The notes beneath the pieces are model-generated. The model did not search any database. It worked only from the letters and a program-made list of their open reading frames with translations, and was not told the DNA's origin. A stretch of DNA of 64,000 nucleotides from Cannabis sativa (lineage: Eukaryota; Streptophyta; Magnoliopsida; Rosales; Cannabaceae): contig NC_083607.1 in assembly GCF_029168945.1 (NCBI RefSeq), positions 33,837,257-33,901,256 on the forward strand, read 5' to 3'. Shown in pieces: positions 1 to 11,740 of this stretch. Made by a program: the position numbers and the translations under genes. Numbering within the stretch: the stretch's first letter is position 1; the number at the start of each line of letters is the position of its first letter.

Positions 1-878
1 CTTTTCCACGAGCAGCAAGTAACATTTCCACCATGACATCCCACATAGTCATCTCTTTATCTTCTTCAGTGAAGTGGCTCCACCCTATCTCACCATCAGG
101 GAAATAACCCCCATGAAAGTGGAAACCTCTATCCCACTCTTCACGCTCTGTTTCCAACATAGGAGGAACAGAAACAGGTATCCAAACTCCAGTATCTTCA
201 GAAAGCGGAGCATCATAGTAAAAGCACTTCCTCTGCTCTCCACATAAAGTTTCAGACTCACGCCCAGCATCATTCTCCTCTGTGAAGCCTCGGTATAAAT
301 CTGAACCATATTCCCTTGACCTTGATTCGTTCATTGGTCTGTTATGAAATCCATTAGCTGCTGCATGGTCATTACAATTTTCACGCTCCTCGTGATTCTG
401 TCAATTTAAAGAGCTAGTATTAACACTATCTAAGAAACGATCTTTAATCCTAAAATATTAATTATAAGCATATATTGGTACTACACCTCTCCTCTCCTCT
501 CCTCCCTCCTTAAAAAAAAAAAATATCAAAAAATAACACACACATCATATGTTTCAAGAATTTTACTTCCCAACCAGACTTTTCTTTCGAACCGAAGGAA
601 AGAAGAATAAAATAACTATTTCTTTCTACAAATACTGAATACTCAGTTCTTCCTAGAAAATCAAATAACCAATAATATCAGGAACCCCACCCCCACATAT
701 ATTGCCCGATAAAGTAAGAATCACAGAAACAATAAGAATAAAGAGGAAAGATTACCGGCAGATAACCATGATCCTGGTCGAGGATTTCCTCGCTCACCGA
801 GAGATGGGAAACCCTAGAAGCCAAGGCCTGAGTTTCATTGACGTCAACCGTAGAATTCAGATAACTATCCCTGTCCAT
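1..878 (-). CDS. 5' part of an unidentified plant gene (two exons, runs off left edge)
   Basis: Exon 1 is 756-878: 41 codons from the ATG at 878, beginning MDRDSYLNSTVDVNETQAL. Exon 2 runs from 397 leftward off the window, 132 codons plus one base. The intron (398-755, 358 bases) has GT at 755-754 and AG at 399-398, and both borders are phase 0, so the joined frame is open for 173 codons. Exon 2 is acidic and hydrophilic, with GVWIPVSVPPM, then HGGYFPDGEIGW, then WDVMVEMLLAARG near the edge. There is no signal peptide or membrane segment. I do not recognise the family; the composition looks like a conserved nuclear or cytosolic plant protein. It is the only non-transposon coding sequence in the window. 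Splicing is inferred from consensus sites and frame continuity. Confidence 0.7.
486..510. repeat. CTCCT-type microsatellite in intron 1
   Basis: A short run of CTCTC/CTCCT pentamers (GGAGA-type on the gene's strand), followed by an A run, inside the intron of the left-edge gene. No function is implied. Confidence 0.7.
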
Positions 879-1077
879 TGACTAAAATCTGAAAGAATTT
901 TGCTACAGAAAGCTACCAAAATCTATATAGCAAAAGCCCTTTCTCGGCATGGAAATCAAACTTAGAACGATGTTATGAAATCAAATACGGGATAATCGAA
1001 TTAGATTTCAGCAATTTAAAATAATAATTAAAAAATTGAAATCAGAAGTGGATGAGGTAGAAGGCAATCATTTATAA

Positions 1078-1084
1078 TTTTATA
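1078..1084 (-). promoter_or_regulatory. Candidate TATA box of the left-edge gene
   Basis: The minus strand reads CCTATAAAATTATAAAT here, about 200 bases upstream of the ATG at 878. A start of transcription near 1045-1050 would give a 5' UTR of about 170 bases. Position and match fit a plant core promoter, but no transcript evidence is available. Confidence 0.45.
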
Positions 1085-1099
1085 GGTTGAATTAAGTAT

Positions 1100-4000
1100 A
1101 ATTGCGTGTTAGAGCGGGTGGAGTCTCTCTTCCTCTCCTACGTTTGTATACTATTTTTTCCTTCTTTTTATTTTTTTGTTTTTCATGGATTTGTCCTTTT
1201 TATTTTTTACTAGGAAACAAAACGGTGTTAAAAAATCCTAAACTATATACATTATTAAAAATAATTTACGTTTTTAAAAAATATTAAATCAGTTAAATAC
1301 TAATTAATTATTAGACAAATAAAATTTTTATTACAGTTTACATATAAAAAATTATAATATTTTTTAAATGTGAAATTTTTATAAAGTTAGATCATTAAAA
1401 AAATTAAAGTTTCCAAAAAATAATAAAAATGTATTGAAAATATATGATCAATCTTATCATTCTTAGTCTTAAATATAAAAATTTACTTTTTTTTTTATTT
1501 TTAACAATTAATTTATTAAAATATATTTTGAGAAAAATTGTTGAGGTATATTTTTTTTCTTAGAAATTAATAATCACTATTTTTCAAAAAAAAATAATAA
1601 TAATAATAATAATCACTAATAATACACATATTTTTTTACGTCAATTGATAAAAATATATATATATAAACTGTTATTTGAACTTTCAAATAAGTTGTAATT
1701 GTGTTAATATCAATTATTACTTAATTTTTTTAACAATAAACATGCAACTACTTAATTAATTAGTTTTTAAATAAATTAATTAATTAGTTAAAATTACCAC
1801 AAAAATGGAGAGATTAGAGAAAAAGAATATACCGCCACTTTTTTTTTTTTTTGTGAGGGAATGTTATCATGTTATTGTTGTATTTGTTTTTAAATAAATA
1901 TGATAAGTTGAATAATTATGTAACTTCACTTTTTATTATTATTATTATTATTAGACAAATCAATTATACATATGATTTATAATGTGAAATTAAAAATTGA
2001 AATTATCATAAATTATAAAAAAAAATAATAATAAATAAGTTGTTAGAAAAATAAAGTATCATCTCACATTTCTATACTATCATTATTTTTCCACTTTTGA
2101 GAGTATTTTTTTTAACAATCTTTTTGGAGATTAATTATTATTGTTTAGTTAATTTTTTAATACTAAAGATGAATATCATGATCACATAATCAATAAAAGA
2201 AATGTCAAAAAATTTCTTTTATTACAAATATTTCTCTCTAACATATTTTAAACATTACATTTGTAAACTCGATCATTTTAATATATTTTATACACATTAA
2301 AATAGTGTATTAATCACTATTAAACACATAAATTATACATTTTGAAATTCAACTTAAAAAATTCTTGTATAAACGTAAAAGACTACATATTTATTATACA
2401 TCACTTGAATAGCACTTTTAAATTTAACTCATTGAATCATATATTAATAATTTGTAACTTTCTCACTAAAAAGTAAAGTAACAAAAAATGAATATAAAAG
2501 AATATTATGACAAAAGTAATTTAATGAAATTAAAATTTTAAAGAGCAATAGAGAGTCATTAGTTAATGAATTAATTATTAGTATATTTATTGGCCGGTTA
2601 CTTATTATTTTTTTTTTAGTAAAGTTAAAGCTAATTAAATGCGAAAAATAAAATGAGAAGCTAATAAAATTTAAAAAATTGAGAGAAGCAATTGAATAGG
2701 TTCGCATTACAAGCTCCTAGATGGTCTTGTTTAAAATGATATAATGTTAAAAGGCATTTGAGTCCTTTATGTTCTCAATTTTCTTAGAAATTCCAAAAAA
2801 TATAATAAAAAAATGTAATAAATAAAATAATTTTAATAATCAAAAGTTTATTTATTTTTATTTGTTTAAATAATAAACATACTGAATTGTTAATGTAAAG
2901 TGAAAAAATTTGCTAGAACATTTCTATTATAATTATTAATATTACTCATATCAAGAATTTCTTGTTAAAATTTTCTTAATCTTATATGACTCAATTTTTT
3001 TCTTATCATTTATTTATTTTCATAAGTTTATAGCTATATATTTTGATTACAATTGCTAAGTAATATTTTAGATTCAAGAAAAATTATGTATTAGAGTGTT
3101 CTATTATGGAGTTCACTAATTGTGGACTAAAAACACTTTAAATTGTATCATTAATAAAAAACCAATAAATTATATCACAATAATTCACATGTTTCTCTTT
3201 TTCTTTTTTCTCTTTTTGAATACAAAATTTAATTTAAAAATGCAACAAATATACATCTACACTAAATGAGAATCAAATACATAAACGATAATAGACCATA
3301 AATATAATATTAAAGTAATTCTCAGTTAGATTTTTAATAGAAATTCTCTTTCACATTGATAAAATGAAATAACATATAATACTCAAAAAAAATAGACAAA
3401 ATGTAGAAGGAGATAAGTGAGATAGATACAGTTGAATCTGATTATTAAAAAAATACACTTAACTCTATCAATGTCAAAAGCATATAGGAACAAAATGAAG
3501 GCGTAGATGAGCGTAAATAATGGCAAACGAGACAACTCCAATCATTAATATTTTAGAGCTCTTCGGAGGAGTTCAAAAATAGGGGAGTGAGGCTAATAAG
3601 TGGCTCTGTCAATCCTCTCACTTGTATTCTTTCATGGAGATACGAAAAAAAGATGATTGAGTTATGAAAGTTCAAACTTAATATTCCAAGATAATATGTG
3701 AAAGACTACTTTATTTAAAAAAAAAAATAAAACAAATAGGCTCGATATTATAATGAAATAATTAAACATTTTTTAGACAATATAAAAATTAATAATTAAC
3801 AAACTTCATTTAATCACGTATATAACATTGAACATATAGTACATGTACGACAATATAATAATATTTTAAGCAAATGAATTTAGAAAAGAAAAAAACTATA
3901 TATTAATTTTGAGATTTTAGTGTACCCTCATAATAACTTCAAAGAGAAAGCACACATATATTGATCTATCTTCAATAATATGGAGAATGATAAAATCAAA

Positions 4001-4579
4001 TTCAGTGTATTTTTTGTGTACATTCAAATTGTGAAAAAAATGATGATAAAATTAAAAGAAGAGTAATAATGTCATATATATTAATTTAATTTTATAACTG
4101 AAATATTTATATGCATATAAATATACTAAATTAACTGGTTTGTAATGGTACACTTATAATTGAGAAAATAAAGAACAAAATTGAAAGAAAAGAAATAAAT
4201 AAGAGTTTATACTAACATTAATTATTAATAGATTATTGTATAATGAGAAAAATAAAGAAACTGGGGAATTTAAAAAATAAGATAGAAAACTCCTAGAAAG
4301 TGCTACCTCACATCACACCTTGCATTAAAATCATATATTACATATGTATATATACAAAGAAGTAACGAAAAATTCAATTGCCACATGATAAGATGTATAT
4401 ACAACTTGCAGCATCTACTGTTAAAAGAGAATTATTCTTACATATACAATTCGCAACATCTATTATTGGAGAAATTAATTTTTTTACATGTATATGTATA
4501 GTTCATAATGAATTAATCTAACAAAATCAATACATTTAGTTAAAACTTTTGTCAACAAAAAGACTTACATTGTATATAT
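1100..4579. other. AT-rich intergenic DNA, no gene seen
   Basis: About 3.5 kb of very AT-rich sequence with short A/T runs and trinucleotide tracts (AAT repeats near 1598-1612, ATT repeats near 1937-1953). Open frames are short and composition-driven. A diverged direct duplication of roughly 67 bases, centred on related copies of GCAGCATCTA and GCAACATCTA, lies at about 4395-4500. No RNA gene or coding remnant was recognised. Confidence 0.6.
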
Positions 4580-6457
4580 TATTGGATTTTATGCCTTAAA
4601 TAAAACTCATTTCAATATAATCAGATATACTTATTAATAAAGATCAGAAATAACATTTAATGTTGCATGGTTCACATAATTTATTTCATGATTATATATA
4701 TATAATGTATGATTTCTATTTAAGTCCAAAACATATGAATTTGTTAATGATTATAGTGTTGTCGGCACAATGGAATATAATCTTAATTATATATTCGAAA
4801 GTTTATTCCCTGATTTGTCAGTTCATTGGATTTAGACTGACATGATAATCAGTGATAGGTATTCTTACACCTTGGATAAGTGTTATGTCTTTTCCAGGGC
4901 ATTGGCAAAGTTTACCAGCATCGGATGTATGGAGTATACATCGGAAGGGACCGATATTGAACTTTGATTAGATATATTAAAATTTACCGTAATATCTATT
5001 CAATTCAATATCACCTGTTGATCCTAGATCAAATAATCTTAATCCCGATATGTTTAGGTTCGATCTCAAGAGTATTATATATGTTCTTTGATTTGTTAGT
5101 TAAGCTTACTTTTCGGTCAGGGTGATACGTACATTTTGGGAACATGATAGTATAATTGAGTGGGAGCGCTAACATAAATATGGAGTCTATAACTTCTATA
5201 GGAATTTAGAAGTGAAACGATGATATCCTTCGAGCTTGGCTAAACAGAGATAAATAGTGGAGATCTCATTTCACTTCACTGAAATATCATTTATACGGAG
5301 CTAAGTATTTTAAGGATAAAATACATTGAAGGTGTAACGGTAACTTAGTGCCTATTCAATGTAGATCATCTATTAGAGGGTCATTGATCAAATTAGGATT
5401 ATAACAATGGATAATTAATGACGTATCTATATCGTGAAACATATAGAGCGTTCTATATGACTGAGAGTGCAATTCCAAGTTCTAAGTGTGGATTCAATAA
5501 GGAATTAATAAGTTAGGGAATTTACTTGGTAAATTATGTTCGACTTATTGGAAGCTCGGAAATATAGGCACATGGTCCTCATACTAGTTGAGACCATACT
5601 GCTTGTAAGACTTAGTTAATTGATTTTGATTAATCAATTATAATTCTAAAGTTAGACTATTTCTAGTTTATGAATTTTCACTAAGCAAGGGCGAAATTGT
5701 AAATAAAAGAGATTCTAGGTTTATTTATTAATTAAGAGACTTTATATGTCTAATTAATCAATATATTAAATGACAATATTATTTAATAATTAATTTTTGT
5801 TATTAAATAATTGGAATTGGCATTTAAATTGTTGAATTTGAAAATTGGCATTTTTGAGAAAATGAGATGCAGAAATAATAAAACAGCAAAATTGCATAAG
5901 TGAGGCCCATTATCCAAAGCCCAGGCCGGCCACTATTGTAGGTTTTTATCATTTATTTTTTTATTATTTTAATGCCAAATAATTCTAACTTAAACCTAGG
6001 TGGTTACCTATAAATAGATAGTGATGACTCTCATTCAAACTTAACTTTGTCAGATGAAATTTGAGCCTCCTATTCTTTTCTCTGTAGCCGAACCACTTTT
6101 CCTCTTCTTTTAATCTTCAATTTCGAAATCCTTGAGTGATAGAGTAGTGCCCACACACATCAAGTGGTATCTCAATCATAGTGTGTAAGACTGTAGGAGA
6201 TTCCAAACAACAAGAAGGAGAATCAGCATCAAAGAAGGAGAGAAAGAGATCTAGGTTCAGATCTTGGTGATGCTCTGCTACAGAAAAGAATCAAGGGCTA
6301 GAGATCTAAACAGAAGGAGTCATTATATTCTGCTGCACTCAATGTAAGGTTTCCTTAAACCCTTATGTGTTTATTTCATTGTTTTAGAATTCATATTAGG
6401 ATGTTAATGAAACATACATGGTAGTAAATCTAGATCCTGGTAAAATAATTTCCAACA
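4580..6457 (+). repeat. LTR of element F
   Basis: Starts TATTGGATTTTATGCC (related copies start TGTTGGGTTTTATGCC) and ends TTTCCAACA. A TATA box, TATAAATA, is at 6009-6016, in the same place as in the LTRs of G and H. It differs from them more than the two LTRs of G differ from each other, so F looks older. The first dinucleotide has decayed from TG to TA. Confidence 0.8.
6009..6016 (+). promoter_or_regulatory. TATA box in LTR F
   Basis: CCTATAAATAGATAG context, conserved at the matching site in G (36260-36267 and 54329-54336) and H (40598-40605 and 48785-48792). It is the expected Pol II promoter of the element. Confidence 0.65.
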
Positions 6458-6459
6458 GC

Positions 6460-6472
6460 TGGCCTCAGAGCC
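6460..6472 (+). other. Primer-binding-like site of F
   Basis: TGGCCTCAGAGCC follows the LTR end by two bases. It resembles the initiator-methionine tRNA complement TGGTATCAGAGC with changes in the middle. The same site in H reads TGGCACCAGAGCC and in G TGGCCTTAGAGCC, so the family shares a non-canonical site. Confidence 0.6.
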
Positions 6473-6734
6473 ATGGTAATGATTTACTTTCATGGAATAT
6501 GAATTAAAACGATGTTATGTGTTGATTTGGATGGTTTCATGTGGTTTATGTGCTTATTTGATGATAGTTTAGAAATCGCAATATATGTTACTGAAAATTT
6601 TTTATTTGGATCTAGAATTATTTTTTTCTGGAAAGTAGACAAAAAAAATAATAAATTTAGGCTTTTACAGAACCTAATTTGGATTTTTTATGAATTAGTT
6701 ATGATTTTTTGAAGTTGAACGAAAATATCGAGAT

Positions 6735-6905
6735 TTGAAAGCACACTCGCGCGTGCGCATGGGATAAAATCCCTTCAGACAAAGCCTTGTCCAAAGCATC
6801 CCCTTGTCCCGCCCGTGTTCCTCGGTCAGATAGGCTGCATGCAGCCTTGATGCTCGGTCATACACCCCAATCCGCGTGCGCAGGGGTATGCATTGCATAC
6901 CCCTG
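6735..6905 (+). promoter_or_regulatory. GC-rich palindromic island in the leader of F
   Basis: A sharp GC-rich block in an otherwise AT-rich leader. It holds a perfect 16-base palindrome (AGGCTGCATGCAGCCT, 6832-6847). It also holds a near-palindrome with two 12-base arms around one central base (6881-6905; left arm CAGGGGTATGCA). Corresponding islands with different sequence but the same architecture occur in H and G. Likely an RNA structure of the genomic transcript, for example dimerisation or packaging; this is inferred. Confidence 0.55.
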
Positions 6906-8302
6906 TGCCTCAAACTTGTTTTTATCATAACTTTTGATTCAAAAATCGTTTTTCATTGAAACAAAAGCCAATTTTTGGTCGAATTTTGTGTAGAATTTGA
7001 ATTTTCAATCAAAAATCTAATTGTTAGAATAAAATTAATTTTTATTAATTAATTAAAATTAGTTTATGATATTAGTAAGTAGGCTTTGAATTTTGAAAAA
7101 TTTGATTTCTCACAAAGGAGCCTTATGGTTAATTTTAAAATTTTAGATTATTTTATTTATTTTAATTATAAGATCAGATATTATTTTTTCTTAAATTTGA
7201 ATAATCTTACTTTGATATTAAAATATTATCTTTTAAAATAATCTTGTTCAAATTTCAAAGTTTGCGAACCATATATTTTTTTTTTTCAAATTTGTTATTT
7301 TTTGAAATATATTTTATTAATTAAAATTATAAGATTAGGAATATGTTAGGTTTAACATTTTATCTTATTAGACATTTTTTTTATTAAAATTATATTTTGG
7401 CAAAAATAATATGAAGATTTGAAAAATTAGTTAGTTTAGTTTGATTAGATATTTTACAGCTTCAAACAATAAATTTTTCAAAATTATTATTATTTTTTTT
7501 TTAAATATTCTAACCATATAAAATATCTTATTTTTCAATTAGTTTATTTATGTAATATTTAAATTTATTGAATTATAAGACGTAGAATATAATAATGAAA
7601 TATCTAAATTTAAAGTTCAAGATATTTTGTTATATTATCTTATTAGAAATTTTAAATAAATTTAAATTTTGAATAAACTTGATATTTGAAAAATTGGTTA
7701 GATATTTTTGATTTTTTGTTAGAATTTAGGAAATTTAGGAGTTTGTTGAATTTTGAATTTTTTTCAAATATTCTCTAACAACCTAAATTTGAATTCTAGT
7801 TAAGATATTTATTTTAAAATTTAATTTTATTTTAACTTTTAAAATTGAGATATTTTAGCTTACTTTCCAGATCAGTTATCTGTTTGCATTGTTTGTTTAT
7901 ATATTAATATACAATTTTTTTTTTACAAACCTATTATTTATTTGATCTAAATTGCTATGATTAACTTGTTGACAGATCAAATGATCTGATTTTAATCATA
8001 GTCCGATTATCAATAGATCTTATAAATAATTTGTAACAGGTAATTTTTGCTATTTCTTTCATCTGTGTAAACCTAGTAACATGATAGGTCCCATCCAAAT
8101 CATTTGACCTGTGTGAGCCTATATGTTTGCTATTGGGCTTAGATGCATATAGGAAGCCTATTTAAGTTTTACTAAGTAAATGGACTAGGTTGCTAAAATA
8201 AATTTTGACATAAGTAAATTTATTTAGGCCCAATTAGGTTTGGGCTTATTCAATGAAGAACAATTGTTTATTTACAGGTTAAATTCCTCTCTTTTGGGCC
8301 TT

Positions 8303-8364
8303 GTGTGAGAGTTGGGGGCCAATAGAAGTGGGTACGACATACTGAACCCAGCTCCCCCTCACAT
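8303..8364 (+). promoter_or_regulatory. Conserved structured block in the Angela-like leader
   Basis: TGTGAG and GGGGG at 8304-8318 can pair with CCCCC and CTCACA at 8354-8363, enclosing a GGGT/ACCC hairpin. The surrounding sequence (from GGGCCTTGTGTGAGAG to TCACATGAAC) is retained in H (about 46886-46970) and G (about 52287-52365), while the AT-rich leader around it is much less conserved. Likely a cis-acting RNA element; the role is unknown. Confidence 0.45.
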
Positions 8365-10135
8365 GAACTACCCCAATGGTGAAGACCCATTTGTCTTATT
8401 TAAATAATTGTATTAGGTTAATTATATTAGTCTAACCTAATTAAAATTGAATTAGCAACATAATTAACTTTTAAAATATATGAAATTTATTTTTCATTTA
8501 ATATTTTAAAATTAATTTTAGAAAAACACTTAGTTAATGATATATATTCTAGATAGTTATTTCTAGTACTAATTATTTTTTCTAATATTTAATTAGGAAA
8601 ATATCATAGATTGTGAAATTAATTGTTTAATAATTAATTTTGGTACAATCTAAGTTAAGTATATTTTTCCTAGTATTAAACTAGAATTAATAATTAAGTC
8701 TCCTCTATACTTAATTATTTATTTCTTGAATTTAATACATTTAATTAAATTGAAAATTTAAATATTTAAGTTGATTTTCATCATGATACTTAAATATTAT
8801 TATTTTCATGTTATTTAATTAAAATTGAAAATTATTTTAAGTTTGAAATCTTATTTCAGAATAACTTAAATTTGAATAATTTTCAAAATATATTTATTTT
8901 ATTTTATTAATCTTTTTCCCACAATTTCGAAATTGCATTTCTTAAATGCAGAAATTTTGAATTTTATTTGAAAAATAGATTAAAGCTGAAAATTATTTAT
9001 TTTAATTTTGGACCAACTTAAATCAATGATTTTTTCATTTAATGATTAATTAAAATAAATGAAGTAAAATATATTTGATTAGAAAATGAATTAATTAGTC
9101 AATGAAAGTCTAGATAGATATTAACTGTTTTGCTTAAAGAAGTATTTTTCTAGTGTATTTAATTAAATAGAAAATTAATATTTAAGTTGATTTTCATCAT
9201 GATACTTAAATATTTGAAATTTTTCTTTAATATTTAATTAAATAGAAAGATTATATTTTTTGTTGTAAATTAATTTTTATTAATTAATTTTGGGCCAAAA
9301 TTAAAATAGAATAATTTTTTCCATGATTTATTTTATTTTATTTTAACAAGCAATTTCGAAATTTGTATTCTTAAATACTTCAATTTTTCGAAATGCAATA
9401 TATATTTATAGAAAATTAAATTTGAGTTGTAAATTAATTTTGAAACAACTTAAATTGAATAATTTTCTAAATATTTATTGGAAATTATTACAAAGATGGC
9501 AATAATTCATTTTATTTTCATATCCATCTAATTATAATTTATAAATATTAAATTAAAATTTATATTTAGAATTTTTCATTCTAAATTGGTAATTTTAATT
9601 AAATAAATATATATTTAAAATAAAATGATTAAAATAAATATTAGAAAAAAATACAATTTTTTTTAAAAATAATGAGCTTTATTATTATTAGGACATTCGA
9701 TCTCCATTATTGGTCTTACAATAGTTAAATGTTTTCAATATAACCTCGAGACGCTAGACTTCGTCCCCCTTATGGATTGTTATTCGTTGAACGCATTTAA
9801 CACAGTAAGATCTCATTTGATAAGTGTTTTGTAAGTTTTCGTCTCTATTAGACTCTCCCCTACGGTGACTACTTAGAGATAAACTTATAAAACATGAAAC
9901 AATGGTGGAAGCTCATAAAATGAGAATAACCTTGACTCTCGCCTACTGGGACAACGTTGGATTCTTATTTTGATCGAATTAAAGGTTGCTAGAATGGTTT
10001 GCATTTTAGATGAGCTGACAACTCTATTCAATGAATGATACTTTGACTCTCGCCTACCGGGACACTGTATCAGTTTGTTGGAAACCTTAGAAATTATTTA
10101 AGATGTGCCTGTTTTGTATTTTCACATGTCTTTAT

Positions 10136-11264
10136 TGAAAAACCGTGTTTTTGCAAATGTCAGTTGTATATACGAAAATATAAAAACTGTAAGCGTTTGC
10201 GGCGAGCGAAAGTAATTTCTACGGCAAAGCGGAACGAGCGAGAATATAAAATATTTGCAGAAAAATAAATAACTTGACACAAGAGATTTATACGTGGTAT
10301 TAGTGTTCTCCCGAACACTCCTAGTCCACGGGGCCACGCCCAGAGAATGAAATCAATTAATAAAGTATCAAAATTACAAAGACAATTGACTTAAACAAGT
10401 TTAGACTCCCTCTAAAGTATTGCCGCAATCCTTTGTAATCCACTTTATGAATCTGACTTCTTGAAACACCTTCAAGCCCGAACTCCCTTCGTCTTTGAAG
10501 TGTGAGTGATTACTTCCTCCCGAAGTAAGGCTTCAACAAGTCTTCTCCCGAAGACCAAGTGCTTACTTCCTCCCGAAGTAAGGCTTTATCAAGTCTTCTC
10601 CCGAAGACCAATCTCTTGTTCAGTCAAGTAGTTCTTCACAACCTCTAGGATAGAGTAAGAACAGAAATAGAACAACTAGAACCTAGATGAACAACTAGGC
10701 TCTCACAAAACAAAGAAAGACTCTCTTCTCTCAAAAGATAAATGTAGAAAATGAATAATGGAAGAGGTAATTCGAATGGTTGCTCTCTAGGCTCTATTTA
10801 TAGATCATAGAAACCAAAGAGGCAACCACAAGTTCGAATTAGCAGCTGTACAAAAACTTTCCAAAAACAAACACGATCTGCTACATCAGATTCGGATACT
10901 GACGCAGCAGATCTGACAAGAAACGGGAAACTTGCTATAATCGGGTCCGATCTTCTATCAATGATTGATTCCTGCCAAAAACAGATTAGATATTCTGATT
11001 GTATCAAGATACAATCGAAATTACTAAGGAAAAGGCAATAATCAAAGTTTCCCTAAAAAAGACAACTTTCCAAAAGAGAATTCCTTCTCTTTTGAGAAGT
11101 TTTCAACAAAGGAAAGTTCAGCTGAAAGTGCAACTTTCCAAACAAGGAAAATGGCAACTAAAAACCGAATTAAAAAGGTAAGAAATCGAGAATAAATGCA
11201 TAGCAATCTTACCATAAAAAGAAAAATTATTTTGTCAACTAACTTGCCAAAAAAGGACTTTACA
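10136..11264 (-). repeat. 3' LTR of element A
   Basis: Starts TGAAAAACCG and ends CTTTACA on the plus strand. The TATA box on the minus strand is CTATAAATAG, at about 10793-10803. It contains a string of small hairpins with TCCC/CTCCC tops (10302-10319, 10479-10491, 10510-10528, 10540-10555, 10562-10582, 10593-10608). It differs from the 5' copy mainly in a patch near 10195-10250. Confidence 0.93.
10302..10608 (-). promoter_or_regulatory. Hairpin array in LTR of A
   Basis: Six short inverted repeats with different stems but the same tip. Examples are AGTGTTC/GAACACT, TTACTTC/GAAGTAA and GTCTTC/GAAGAC around TCCC or CTCCC. On the transcribed strand the loops read GGGA or GGGAG. The array is repeated in the other LTR at about 23035-23340. 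Palindrome-rich LTR regions are known from maize Sireviruses. Confidence 0.6.
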
Positions 11265-11495
11265 ATCTCCCCCTTTGGCACTTTAGATGAACAAAATAAT
11301 TTTTAACATAAAGTACCTGAAAGTTAAAGTTAGCAAGACAAATAACTACTCCCCCTGAGCAACACAATCGAAAACCAAAATAAAAAACTATCTTTGACCA
11401 AAGACGAATACAAAACAAACACAAACACAAACACAAACCTCAACTCCCCCTAGACAGTTGAGTATACAATTAAAAACCCAATTACTCCCCCTTTT
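11265..11495 (-). other. Multiple polypurine tracts of A
   Basis: Four CTCCCCC tracts on the plus strand (AGGGGGAG on the element's strand): at 11267 next to the LTR, then near 11348, 11443 and 11486. Repeated polypurine tracts just upstream of the 3' LTR are a described Sirevirus hallmark. The LTR-adjacent copy is the likely plus-strand primer. Confidence 0.75.
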
Positions 11496-11605
11496 TGTTT
11501 ATCTATAAGGGCCAAAGACAAAAAGAAATGAAAATATAAAAATATGTCCACAAAAACAAAAAGAAAGAAAACTTATGCCCCATAAAGCTTGATCAATGAG
11601 GACAG

Positions 11606-11740
11606 CTACTGGGACATCTCTTGCTGAACCTCCTCCATGGCAGCAAATCGATTGGAGCAGCAAGAGGAGCATTTGAGGGGACTTGTTTGGATTCCACCAT
11701 TTTCCTTTTTGGGATGCCCTAGGTTCTTTGTTCTCACCAT
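11606..11740 (-). pseudogene. ORF3 remnant of element A (44 codons)
   Basis: A short frame that begins MVRTKNLGHPK, a start I recognise from Sirevirus third ORFs, and ends EEVQQEMSQ. Its position, between pol and the polypurine tracts, matches the full ORF3 of element D. The central domain (about 200 residues in D) is missing, so this looks like the two ends of ORF3 joined by an internal deletion. A longer upstream extension in the same frame is low-complexity and probably not coding. No function is expected. Confidence 0.45.

Larger units (their letters stand above)
6458..10135 (+). other. Non-coding leader of F, first part
   Basis: About 3.7 kb between the LTR and the insertion of A, with no open frame of note. 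It contains the GC island, a conserved structured block at 8303-8364, and two copies of a GACTCTCGCCTA motif near 9935 and 10033 that recur in the leaders of G and H. Most of the rest is AT-rich and diverges between copies. Confidence 0.65.

Noticed and set aside
6695..6928. 77-codon frame over the GC island of F (and 53425-53634 in G)
   Set aside because: The frames come from GC-rich palindromes lacking stops; protein sequence is not conserved between the copies.
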